A program made the position numbers and the translations under genes. A DNA stretch of 21,264 nt, taken from positions 1 to 21,264 of the forward strand of contig CALBJL010000228.1 in NCBI GenBank assembly GCA_937893485.1, written 5' to 3'. Shown piece by piece: positions 13,801 through 20,837 of this stretch. This DNA is from an uncultured bacterium (GTDB taxonomy: Bacteria > Bacillota > Clostridia > Lachnospirales > Lachnospiraceae). Position 1 is the first letter of the stretch; each line of letters starts with the position of its first letter. The notes beneath the pieces were generated by a model. It was not told the origin of the DNA. It worked only from the letters and a program-made list of their open reading frames with translations, and did no database searches.

Positions 13801-15531
13801 ATGAGAGAGTGTAGAAAAAAGACAGGAGTCATGCTGCGGCTATTACTGCTGTTGACAGTATTGTTTACTGCTATGGATATACAGCCTGTACAGGCAGCCG
13901 TGAAGTTGGACCGGACAGCGGCGAGCCTGTGCGTCGGGGACAGCTTTAAGCTCAAACTGACGGGCACTTCCAAAAAGCCGAAATGGAAGTCCAATGCACC
14001 GAAGGTCGTGAGAGTCACATCCAACGGTACGGTCAAGGCGCTCAAGGCGGGCAATGCGACAGTTACCGCTACGTTAAATAAGAAAAATTATAACTGTAAG
14101 GTCTATGTCAACCGCACGTTCAAGCTTGACAAGACCTCAATTTCAATCAAGAAAAACGGCAGTGTGACAGCGTATCTGTCTGTCAACGGTGCCGTGAATG
14201 CGTCGATTGCGGATAAAAAGATCTGTTCCGTAACATTCGGCAAGTGGGAGGGCGATTATATGCCGCTCACGATCGTGCCGAAAAAGGTCGGCAGCACGAC
14301 GATTAAATTTACCAATTCGGCAAATAATGAATCCTGTACGTTAAAGGTCAAGGTGAAGGCACTTCCGGTGACTGCGACGTTTCAGACACCTGTGATCAGC
14401 AGCGGGGCGGATACGCTCGTTGTTGGTGAAAATACGATGAATTTTGCGTTCCAGCTCGACCGTAAGGCAAATTCCGTGGTATTCAGAGTCTATGATGCGA
14501 ACGGTGCCATTGTGCGGGAGCTTCCGCTCGGACAGGTCGCTGCCAGACGCAAAATCACATTTTCATGGGATGGCAGGGATGACAGCGGTATGCCGCTCAC
14601 CGGCAGCTACCGTTACGGAGTCGTAGCGGATGGCAACCGCACGATGGGCGGAGACATATCCGTGCTGGGTGCATCGCCGTTTGGTAAGGGTGACGGATCG
14701 GAGAGCAATCCGTTCTGCGTGTCCAATCTGGCAGAGCTGTATCTGATCCGCGATTATAACGGTGCGCATTTTGTACAGGATGCGGACATTGATTTCAACT
14801 ACAGTGTGCTGGCTGCGCTGTTTGACGATGAACAGCCGTTTACAGGCACTTTTGACGGAAAATATGAGAATGTGTCACATCAGATGAGCAATCTGTTCGG
14901 ATATAATTCTGTATTCGGAACGATCGGGACAGAGGGAACGGTCAAAAATGTGAGCCTGAGCAACTGTGTGCTCAATACGGCAGGCAGTCTGTTCGCTATG
15001 ACCAACAATGGAACGATCGAAAGCTGTTCGGTCAACGGAAATATTCTGTGTAATGGCGGCAACCAGGCAGCGATGCTCGTCATGTACAACAAAGGTCAGA
15101 TCCGCAGCTGTAACGTATCCGGCAAGCTGACGGTCAATGCGACAGGCGTTGTGTCCCCCTCCGCACTCAAAGTGGGCGGCGTGGCATTGAACAATGCGGG
15201 AACGATCGTAGAGTGCACATCTTCGGTGGAGATTGCACAGCAGATGCAGATCGGAACCTATATTCCCACATGTTCGTATGAGATTTATTCAGGCGGTATT
15301 GTAGCTGAGAATGCGGCGAACGGATTTGTGACGCAGTGTACATTTACCGGTACGATCAATGCGCAGGTGATATTGCCGGATATCCTCAAGGATACACCCG
15401 GTATTGAAGCTGGTAAGATCTATTCCGGCTATGCGGCAGGCAGCAATCTGGGATACATCAGCAGGTGTATGAATGCCAGTGCGGGCAGGGATCTTCCCGC
15501 GCAGGGAACAGGAACCGGAATGGTACAGTAG
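13801..15531 (+). CDS. Secreted protein with BIG2, FlgD-like Ig and GLUG-type repeats
   Basis: 576 residues with a clear signal peptide (hydrophobic MLRLLLLLTVLFTAM, cleavage near VQA-AV at 32/33). The mature protein starts with a BIG2 bacterial Ig-like domain (about 34-104: AASLCVGDSFKLKL, WKSNAPKVVRV, NGTVKALKAGNATVTA). A second Ig-like segment runs to about 187. A FlgD/Ig-type module follows (about 195-285: FRVYDANGAIVREL, SWDGRDDSGMPLTGSYRYGV). The rest holds GLUG-like beta-helix repeats (NLFGYNSVFGTIGTEGTVKN, NNGTIESCSVNG, YNKGQIRSCNVSG). No LPXTG motif, SLH domain or C-terminal anchor is visible, so it is probably released or held non-covalently. Function is unknown; such proteins are typical of the Clostridia surface. 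It sits between leuA and rpe, nine bases before rpe, probably in one transcript. Confidence 0.85.
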   Translation: MRECRKKTGVMLRLLLLLTVLFTAMDIQPVQAAVKLDRTAASLCVGDSFKLKLTGTSKKPKWKSNAPKVVRVTSNGTVKALKAGNATVTATLNKKNYNCKVYVNRTFKLDKTSISIKKNGSVTAYLSVNGAVNASIADKKICSVTFGKWEGDYMPLTIVPKKVGSTTIKFTNSANNESCTLKVKVKALPVTATFQTPVISSGADTLVVGENTMNFAFQLDRKANSVVFRVYDANGAIVRELPLGQVAARRKITFSWDGRDDSGMPLTGSYRYGVVADGNRTMGGDISVLGASPFGKGDGSESNPFCVSNLAELYLIRDYNGAHFVQDADIDFNYSVLAALFDDEQPFTGTFDGKYENVSHQMSNLFGYNSVFGTIGTEGTVKNVSLSNCVLNTAGSLFAMTNNGTIESCSVNGNILCNGGNQAAMLVMYNKGQIRSCNVSGKLTVNATGVVSPSALKVGGVALNNAGTIVECTSSVEIAQQMQIGTYIPTCSYEIYSGGIVAENAANGFVTQCTFTGTINAQVILPDILKDTPGIEAGKIYSGYAAGSNLGYISRCMNASAGRDLPAQGTGTGMVQ

Positions 15532-15540
15532 GAGGATGCG

Positions 15541-16200
15541 ATGAATATATTAGCACCGTCGCTGCTTGCAGCGGATTTTGCACGGCTTGGGGAACAGATG
15601 CGCATGATTGATCAGGCAGGTGCGCATTATTTCCACTATGATGTGATGGATGGACAGTTTGTGCCGAATATCTCGATGGGACTGCCGGTGTTGCAGTCGA
15701 TCCGGAAAGTGACGAAGAAAAAACTCGATGTGCATCTGATGATCCAGAATCCGGAGCGCTATATCAGTGATTTTTCAGATGCGGGAGCGGATATTCTGAC
15801 GGTGCATGCGGAGACCTGTACGCATCTGGATCAGGTTGTCCGTGATATTAAGCGGGAGGGGATTCTGGCAGGTGTGGCACTTAACCCGTCCACGCCGCTG
15901 AACGTGCTCGACTATGTATTGCCGGAGGTCGATATGGTACTGATCATGACGGTCAATCCGGGTTATGGCGGACAGAAGATGATTCCGTATACATTGGATA
16001 AGATTCGGGAGCTGCGCGGGATCATTCAGCGCAGGGGATTGTCTACCGATATCGAGGCAGACGGCGGAGTCAAGATCGACAATGTCGATCAGTTCCTGAA
16101 TGCCGGCGCCAACGTGATCGTATCCGGAAGCGGGATATTCAAGGGAGATCTCGCTGGCAATGTAGAGGCATTTCTGGAAAAGATGGGTCAGATCCATTAG
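15541..16200 (+). CDS. rpe: Ribulose-phosphate 3-epimerase
   Basis: 219 residues, full length. The ribosome site AGGAGG overlaps the stop of the preceding gene and is close to ATG 15541. It interconverts ribulose 5-phosphate and xylulose 5-phosphate in the non-oxidative pentose phosphate pathway. The TIM-barrel motifs are all present: LAPSLLAADFARLG, HYDVMDGQFVPNISMG with the metal-binding His/Asp, DVHLMI, MTVNPGYGGQ, EADGGV and VSGSGIF. The stop overlaps by three bases that of the convergent DUF4250 gene, and its terminator (16216-16252) lies within that gene. Confidence 0.97.
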   Translation: MNILAPSLLAADFARLGEQMRMIDQAGAHYFHYDVMDGQFVPNISMGLPVLQSIRKVTKKKLDVHLMIQNPERYISDFSDAGADILTVHAETCTHLDQVVRDIKREGILAGVALNPSTPLNVLDYVLPEVDMVLIMTVNPGYGGQKMIPYTLDKIRELRGIIQRRGLSTDIEADGGVKIDNVDQFLNAGANVIVSGSGIFKGDLAGNVEAFLEKMGQIH

Positions 16201-16376
16201 ATAAACTGATTTTTGTCGCTGTCGTAGGTGTAGCCTATGGCAGCGATTTTTTGTGTGAGCGCGGTCTTGTCCTGCTCCAGATCATCGCACAGCGCGTCCA
16301 GATCCGGATAAAAGTCGCGCAGTTTTGTGTTTAAAAAGCTGAGTAAAATGACGGGATCGCATGGAATAGCTGACAT
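16197..16376 (-). CDS. DUF4250 family small protein
   Basis: 59 residues on the minus strand, start ATG 16376-16374. AGGAGG (16387-16382) lies five bases before it and a good promoter (16426-16454) upstream. The protein reads MSAIPCDPVILLSFLNTKLR, then DFYPDLDALCDDLE and ends IGYTYDSDKNQFI. This is the DUF4250 pattern: 'P-D-P-hydrophobic-LLS-x-x-NTKLRD-x-YPSLD' followed by a C-terminal 'GY-x-YD-x-x-NQF'. The family is common in Clostridia; its function is not known, and a short helical DNA- or protein-binding fold is only a guess. The gene converges on rpe with overlapping stop codons. Confidence 0.88.
   Translation of the reverse strand: MSAIPCDPVILLSFLNTKLRDFYPDLDALCDDLEQDKTALTQKIAAIGYTYDSDKNQFI
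16216..16252 (+). terminator. rpe terminator lying inside the DUF4250 coding region
   Basis: TCGCTGTCGTAGG (16216-16228) pairs fully with CCTATGGCAGCGA (16234-16246) using two G-U pairs, with a 5-base loop and TTTTTT at 16247-16252. It ends plus-strand transcripts of the leuA-rpe unit; on the minus strand the same bases encode DUF4250 residues about 43-53. Confidence 0.88.
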
Positions 16377-16425
16377 ATGAACCTCCTTTTTCTATCGTTG
16401 TTATTGTGTTTTAAAATCGTACCAA

Positions 16426-16454
16426 ATAATAAAACATTTGTACAAAAAAGTCAA
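16426..16454 (-). promoter_or_regulatory. Promoter of the DUF4250 gene
   Basis: On the minus strand: TTGACT (16454-16449), 17-base spacer, TATTAT (16431-16426), about 50 bases before the start codon. Confidence 0.75.
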
Positions 16455-16505
16455 ATTTAACAAAAATTTTATAAATTCGCAAAAATATTGTGTTTATTTT
16501 TGACG

Positions 16506-16534
16506 TTGACGGAAAAAAAGCAAATGCATATAAT
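16506..16534 (+). promoter_or_regulatory. Promoter upstream of amt
   Basis: TTGACG (16506-16511), 17-base spacer, TATAAT (16529-16534). The transcript would start near 16541 and meet a terminator at once (16551-16588), before a leader of over 200 bases. Confidence 0.8.
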
Positions 16535-16550
16535 AGGTTTCAAGATAAGC

Positions 16551-16588
16551 AAAGGCGCTTAGGGAAATTCCCCTGAGTGCCTTTTTTT
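16551..16588 (+). terminator. Terminator in the amt leader (possible attenuator)
   Basis: AAAGGCGCTTAGGG (16551-16564) pairs throughout with CCCTGAGTGCCTTT (16571-16584), with two G-U pairs and a 6-base loop, then T to 16588. No upstream plus-strand gene needs it, as rpe has its own, so it acts on RNA from the 16506 promoter: attenuation of amt or a short RNA of about 45 bases. Confidence 0.8.
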
Positions 16589-16709
16589 GATTCATAGGAA
16601 AGTCTTTCCTATGAATCAAAAACGCTCCGCGAGGATCGCACTGCGGCGGTTATGAAATATGTCGCAAAAGCGACCCGCCGCAGGCGGAGAATCCTGCATG
16701 CAGGATTCT
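16584..16709. repeat. Highly structured palindromic element in the amt leader
   Basis: Three structures lie end to end. (1) A 39-base near-perfect palindrome: arms 16584-16602 and 16604-16622 around a single central base, with arms containing GATTCATAGGAAAG; its left arm uses the T-run of the terminator. (2) A nested stem with three consecutive left arms, CTCCGC (16625-16630), CTGCGGCGG (16641-16649) and GTCGC (16661-16665), whose partners form one unbroken right arm at 16670-16689. (3) A 22-base perfect palindrome at 16688-16709 centred on TGCATGCA. It could be a dispersed palindromic repeat or a structured regulatory RNA. No conserved riboswitch class was recognised. Confidence 0.75.
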
Positions 16710-16772
16710 TTTCATTGTATCCGGACAATATCCGGTACAACAGCGAAAACATACCAAAAGGAGGATTTAGTT

Positions 16773-18548
16773 ATGACTCAGGAAATTTTACAGGCAATCA
16801 ACGACAACATTTTCGCAGTCTGGTTCTTGATCGGTGCCGTGCTTGTGTTCTGGATGCAGGCAGGTTTCGCGATGGTGGAGGCAGGTTTTACCCGTGCGAA
16901 AAACTCCGGCAACATCATTATGAAAAACCTGATGGATTTTTGTATCGGTACAGTGATGTGGTTTATTATCGGTGCATCGCTGATGCTGCCGGCAGCGGAA
17001 GGCACTTCCGATATTTTAGGTATTATCGGAACACCGGGCTTTGGTGTATTTACAAACTATGGCAATTTTAGTTATTCCGGATTTGTATTCAACCTTGTAT
17101 TCTGTGCGACGACAGCAACAATCGTTTCCGGATCAATGGCAGAGCGTACCAAGTTCCTGACCTATTGTATTTATTCGGCAGTGATCTCCGGTATCATTTA
17201 TCCGGTTGAGGCACACTGGACATGGGGCGGTGGATTCCTCGTCAACATGGGATTCCATGATTATGCAGGTTCCAACTGTATCCATATGGTCGGCGGTATT
17301 TGTGCACTGGTTGGTGCGGCAATGTTAGGACCACGTATCGGTAAGTTTACAAAAGATAAGAACGGCAAGATCGTTAAGGTCAATGCATTCCCTGGCTGTA
17401 ACTTAGTCATCGGTGCGCTCGGTGTATTTATTCTCTGGATGGGCTGGTACGGATTCAATGGTGCGGCAGCCGTAGATGTACCGACACTTGGTTCGATCTT
17501 TTTGACAACGACGGTTGCTCCGGCAGTTGCTACGGTCGTATGTATGGTTTTCACATGGCTGAAATATGGCAAGCCGGATGTATCCATGTCTCTGAATGCG
17601 TCGCTGGCAGGTCTGGTAGCGATCACGGCAGGCTGTGATGTCACGGATTGTGCAGGCGCAGCGATCATCGGTGCGGTATCCGGTGTACTGGTTGTATTTG
17701 GTGTATGGTTCTTAGACAATGTAATTCATGTAGACGATCCGGTCGGTGCTGTTGCGGTACATATGATGAACGGTATCTGGGGAACGATCGCGGTTGGTTT
17801 ATTCGCGACATCATCCGCACCCGGCTTTGCACTGGCAGGAATTAAAGAAGGTCTGTTCTATGGTGGCGGCTTTACGCAGCTTGGATTACAGTTTGTAGGT
17901 ATGTTTGTTACAGCGGCATGGACGGTTGTCACGATCACATTGACATTTGTAATCTTAAAGAAAACCGTTGGTCTGCGTGTCAGTGAGGAAGAAGAAATCG
18001 TTGGTCTGGATGCATGTGAGCATGGTCTTCCGTCTGCATATTCAGGCTTTGCGATCAGCGACATGTCTATGACGATGGATGTCAATGAGAATACTGATCT
18101 TGGAACTGCTGATTACAGTCAGGCTTCACAGGCGAAGATCAATGCGGCAGTACCTGTAGTATCGGCTGAAACGGCAGTGCCTGAATTAAAGAGCGGTATC
18201 CACAAGGTTGTTATCATTGCCAAGTTGTCCAAGTTTGACAAGCTCAAAAAAGCACTCAATGAGCTGGGCGTAACCGGCATGACGGTTGTTCAGGTTATGG
18301 GTTGTGGCGTTCAGAAGGGTGCCGGTGAGTACTATCGAGGCGTTGAGATGGATGCGACATTGCTGCCGAAGATCAAGGTGGAAGTCGTCGTAGCCAAGAT
18401 TCCGGTAGACCGTGTGATCGAGACGATCAAAAAGACACTGTATACCGGACATATCGGAGACGGAAAGATCTTTGTATATGATGTAGCGAGGGTCGTAAAG
18501 GTTCGTACCGGTGAGGAAAACTTTGATGCGTTGCAGGACGTAGAATAA
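16773..18548 (+). CDS. amt: Ammonium channel Amt with fused C-terminal PII (GlnK) domain
   Basis: 591 residues; start 16773 with AAGGAGG (16758-16764) eight bases before. An ATG at 16659 would read through the hairpins and is not credible. Residues 1 to about 415 are an 11-helix Amt/AmtB channel: MVEAGFTRAKNSGNIIMKN, VEAHWTWGGG, both pore histidines (CIHMVGGICALVGA and VAVHMMNGIWGTIAVG) and GFNGAAA. After the usual Amt tail (VSEEEEIVGLDACEHGLPSA) and a linker of about 45 residues comes a complete PII domain (476-591): TGMTVVQV, VQKG with Gln39, YYRG, LPKIKVEVVV and TGHIGDGKIFV. The PII residue 51 that is uridylylated in enterics is Met (526), so that modification cannot occur. It imports ammonium, with a built-in energy/2-oxoglutarate sensor that probably gates the pore. 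It is followed by a terminator at 18571-18618. Confidence 0.95.
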   Translation: MTQEILQAINDNIFAVWFLIGAVLVFWMQAGFAMVEAGFTRAKNSGNIIMKNLMDFCIGTVMWFIIGASLMLPAAEGTSDILGIIGTPGFGVFTNYGNFSYSGFVFNLVFCATTATIVSGSMAERTKFLTYCIYSAVISGIIYPVEAHWTWGGGFLVNMGFHDYAGSNCIHMVGGICALVGAAMLGPRIGKFTKDKNGKIVKVNAFPGCNLVIGALGVFILWMGWYGFNGAAAVDVPTLGSIFLTTTVAPAVATVVCMVFTWLKYGKPDVSMSLNASLAGLVAITAGCDVTDCAGAAIIGAVSGVLVVFGVWFLDNVIHVDDPVGAVAVHMMNGIWGTIAVGLFATSSAPGFALAGIKEGLFYGGGFTQLGLQFVGMFVTAAWTVVTITLTFVILKKTVGLRVSEEEEIVGLDACEHGLPSAYSGFAISDMSMTMDVNENTDLGTADYSQASQAKINAAVPVVSAETAVPELKSGIHKVVIIAKLSKFDKLKKALNELGVTGMTVVQVMGCGVQKGAGEYYRGVEMDATLLPKIKVEVVVAKIPVDRVIETIKKTLYTGHIGDGKIFVYDVARVVKVRTGEENFDALQDVE

Positions 18549-18570
18549 TAGAAACTGACATGTGATGATA

Positions 18571-18618
18571 GGGTGGCGGATGATCGAAAGAGATCGTTCG
18601 CTGCCTTATTTTTTATTT
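18571..18618 (+). terminator. Terminator of amt
   Basis: GGTGGCGGATGATC (18572-18585) pairs with GATCGTTCGCTGCC (18592-18605) with several G-U pairs and loop GAAAGA, followed by TTATTTTTTATTT. Confidence 0.88.
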
Positions 18619-18664
18619 AATTAAGAAGTATATGCTTTGTATACCGTTCACGGTTCTAAAAAAC

Positions 18665-18828
18665 GTAACAGTTCAGCCCGCACCATTCGCAAAGACGCCT
18701 TCGGCGTTTTCCCACTGCTTCGCAGTTAACTTTGCTCATCATCCGCCGCTCACCTCATGGCTTATAAAACGATTCCATTCATGCAAGCATGCTGTCCTCG
18801 TTTTTTTAAGCCATGGCTGAACTGTTAC
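18665..18828. repeat. Intergenic palindromic element bounded by 14-bp inverted repeats
   Basis: GTAACAGTTCAGCC (18665-18678) and GGCTGAACTGTTAC (18815-18828) are perfect inverted repeats. Inside is a second closed pair ATGGCTTA (18757-18764)/TAAGCCAT (18807-18814) with AAAACGA/TCGTTTT within it and CATGC-AA-GCATG at its tip. Another branch has GCAAAG (18689-18694)/CTTTGC (18730-18735) enclosing the tight hairpins ACGCC-TTC-GGCGT and ACTGC-TTC-GCAGT. No coding capacity is apparent. It has the build of a small non-autonomous repeat of the REP or MITE type. It occupies the gap between amt and the glycine riboswitch promoter. Confidence 0.7.
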
Positions 18829-18837
18829 AAAAAACAG

Positions 18838-18866
18838 TTGACGGGATATGCAAGAGGGGATATGAT
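18838..18866 (+). promoter_or_regulatory. Promoter of the glycine riboswitch - symporter unit
   Basis: TTGACG (18838-18843), 17-base spacer, TATGAT (18861-18866). The transcript would begin near 18873, about 20 bases before the first aptamer. Confidence 0.8.
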
Positions 18867-18892
18867 AATAAATAGGTAATTTCGAGATGAAG

Positions 18893-19064
18893 TTTGCAGG
18901 AAAACGACAAATGTCTACCGAAGGAGTAACACTCTCAGGTGCCGGTCACACCGGTGCAACTGCAAATGGATCGACTCTCTGGAGACATCTGGATCAGAAC
19001 CAGGGGCCGAAGGGGCAACAGATGTGCGCGGCACATAGGAATCTCTCAGGCAACAGGACAGAGA
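18893..19064 (+). ncRNA. Tandem glycine riboswitch
   Basis: Two aptamers in a row. Aptamer 1: P1 TTTGCAG (18893-18899) with CTGCAAA (18960-18966), core CCGAAGGAG and ACTCTCAGGTGC, and a hairpin with GCCGGT/ACCGGT. Aptamer 2: P1 TCTCTG (starting near 18977) with CAGAGA (19059-19064), core CCGAAGGGGCAA and CTCTCAGGCAACAGGACAGAG, with an inner stem ATGTG/CACAT. The CCGAAGG...CTCTCAGG...GGACAGAG pattern is the glycine class. The gene it precedes is a sodium:alanine/glycine symporter, a known partner of this riboswitch. The leader from 19065 to 19265 contains a terminator-like hairpin as the likely switch point. Confidence 0.92.
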
Positions 19065-19137
19065 AGATATCATATCATTTTCGGTGGCAGACCGATGATT
19101 TGGGCTGCCTGCCGCTATATTTGCAATATCTTCTATT

Positions 19138-19170
19138 CCCATGCGCAGAGTCTGTACATGGGATATTTTT
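19138..19170 (+). terminator. Terminator-like hairpin of the glycine riboswitch leader
   Basis: CCCATG (19138-19143) pairs with CATGGG (19157-19162), with a small inner CAGA/TCTG pairing, followed by ATATTTTT. It lies between the aptamers and the symporter start and is the best candidate for ligand-controlled termination. Another weak stem, GTTAC/GTAAC, lies just downstream. Confidence 0.6.
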
Positions 19171-19265
19171 GTTACCGGTATGAGCGACCAGTAACGGGTT
19201 TCTTATGTTTTCCCAGAGTATCGAAATACACACAATACTATATAAAGAGAGGCAGGAGTTTAGCA

Positions 19266-20687
19266 ATGTGGGAAGCAATCAATGGTTTTCTGGGTGTCGT
19301 AGACGATTTTGTGTGGGGTGTACCGCTGATGGTACTCATCATGGCAGGTGGTTTACTGCTTACGGTTCGTCTGGGACTGTTACAGGTCAGGAAACTTCCG
19401 TTGGCACTGAAATGGATGGTAAAAAATGAGGAAGGCGGAGAAGGTGAGATCAGCAGTTTCGCGGCGCTGTGTACGGCGCTGAGCGCGACGATCGGTACCG
19501 GTAATATCGTCGGCGTGGCGACAGCCGTATGTGCCGGAGGTCCCGGCGCGCTGTTCTGGATGATCGTGGCAGCCTTTTTAGGAATGGCTACCAAGTATTC
19601 CGAGGGTCTGCTGGCGGTCAAATACCGTGTCGTAGCCGAGGATGGACACAGTCTCGGCGGTCCGTTCTATTATATTGAGCAGGGTATGGGCGCAAAGTGG
19701 AAATGGCTCGCAAAAGTATTTGCATTTTTCGGAGTCTGCGTCGGATTGTTTGGTATCGGTACATTCAGTCAGGTAAACGGTATTGCCAGTGCGGTCAACA
19801 ATTTCTTTGATCCGAACAATGCGCACTGTGTGAAGATCCTTCCGTTTTTAGGTGAGTATTCATGGTCGGTAGTGATCGCTTCACTGCTGCTGGCATTTTG
19901 TGTGGCAGCCGTACTGATCGGCGGTGTGAAGCGTATCGCGAGCGTCAGCCAGATTATCGTTCCGTTTATGGCGATCATTTATTTTGTATTTGCAATTATT
20001 TTAGTATGCTGCAACATTACAGCAGTGCCGATGGCGATCAAGACGATCGTAGTCGCAGCGTTTACACCGAAGGCGATTACCGGAGGTGCAGTCGGCAGCA
20101 TGTTTGTAGCGATGCAGAAAGGTGTGGCAAGAGGTATTTTCTCGAATGAGGCTGGTCTTGGTAGTGCGCCGATCGCAGCAGCGGCAGCGCAGACAAAGGA
20201 GCCGGTACGTCAGGGTCTTGTGAGCATGACCGGTACATTTATCGATACGATTATCATCTGTACACTGACCGGACTTTCCATCGTTCTGACCGGTGCATGG
20301 CAGGTAGAGGGCTTAGAGGGAGTCGCAGTGACGACTTACGCATTCCAGAATGGTCTGCCGTTTCCTGCACAGGTATCATCCTTTATTCTGATGCTGTGTC
20401 TGGTGTTCTTCGCATTTACGACGATCCTCGGATGGGATTATTACAGTGAGCGTTGTCTGGAGTATCTGAGCGGCGGAAATATGAAGCACGTGAAGATCTA
20501 TCGCTGGTTATACATCCTCGCTGTATTTATCGGACCTTATATGACAGTCAGCGCCGTATGGACGATCGCGGATATCTTTAATGGTCTGATGGCACTCCCG
20601 AATATGATCGCATTATTCGCGTTGAACGGTGTCGTTGCAGCCGAGACAAAGAAGTTTTTCCAAAAACATAACAAGGACAACAAATAA
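19266..20687 (+). CDS. Sodium:alanine/glycine symporter, AGCS family
   Basis: 473 residues; ATG 19266 has AGGAG (19254-19258) seven bases before. The frame is open far upstream, but that part is the riboswitch leader. It is a polytopic inner-membrane protein, about 10-11 hydrophobic segments, importing alanine or glycine with Na+. Family signatures: SATIGTGNIVGVATAV, the Na:Ala symporter block PGALFWMIVAAFLGMATKYSE, GGPFYYIEQGMG, and FSNEAGLGSAPIAAAAAQTK. The tandem glycine riboswitch in its leader points to glycine as a main substrate, with uptake tied to intracellular glycine. This protein is often annotated as AgcS/AlsT/DagA, but I cannot fix the exact name. Confidence 0.94.
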   Translation: MWEAINGFLGVVDDFVWGVPLMVLIMAGGLLLTVRLGLLQVRKLPLALKWMVKNEEGGEGEISSFAALCTALSATIGTGNIVGVATAVCAGGPGALFWMIVAAFLGMATKYSEGLLAVKYRVVAEDGHSLGGPFYYIEQGMGAKWKWLAKVFAFFGVCVGLFGIGTFSQVNGIASAVNNFFDPNNAHCVKILPFLGEYSWSVVIASLLLAFCVAAVLIGGVKRIASVSQIIVPFMAIIYFVFAIILVCCNITAVPMAIKTIVVAAFTPKAITGGAVGSMFVAMQKGVARGIFSNEAGLGSAPIAAAAAQTKEPVRQGLVSMTGTFIDTIIICTLTGLSIVLTGAWQVEGLEGVAVTTYAFQNGLPFPAQVSSFILMLCLVFFAFTTILGWDYYSERCLEYLSGGNMKHVKIYRWLYILAVFIGPYMTVSAVWTIADIFNGLMALPNMIALFALNGVVAAETKKFFQKHNKDNK

Positions 20688-20695
20688 TTTTAAAC

Positions 20696-20724
20696 TTGTA
20701 TTTATAGTCGGATCATACTATACT
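20696..20724 (+). promoter_or_regulatory. Candidate promoter of uridine phosphorylase
   Basis: TATACT (20719-20724) with TTGTAT (20696-20701) 17 bases upstream; the -35 is weak. The leader of about 105 bases before the start codon shows no known riboswitch. No clear terminator for the symporter gene is visible in this gap. Confidence 0.4.
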
Positions 20725-20837
20725 TTTTACATACCTGTTATAAATATCAGAAGAAACACAGTTTGAGATTACTGTTCAGACGATACCGGGGCACTTTGCT
20801 GACCGGGTACGTGGGAACATGATTCAGGAGGTATTGT

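Noticed and set aside
16659..16772. Longer Amt reading from ATG 16659
   Set aside because: It would translate the palindromic leader; the strong ribosome site and the normal Amt N-terminus are at 16773.
18939..19265. Longer symporter reading from ATG 18939
   Set aside because: This part is the glycine riboswitch and its leader; the protein family begins at ATG 19266 with its own ribosome site.
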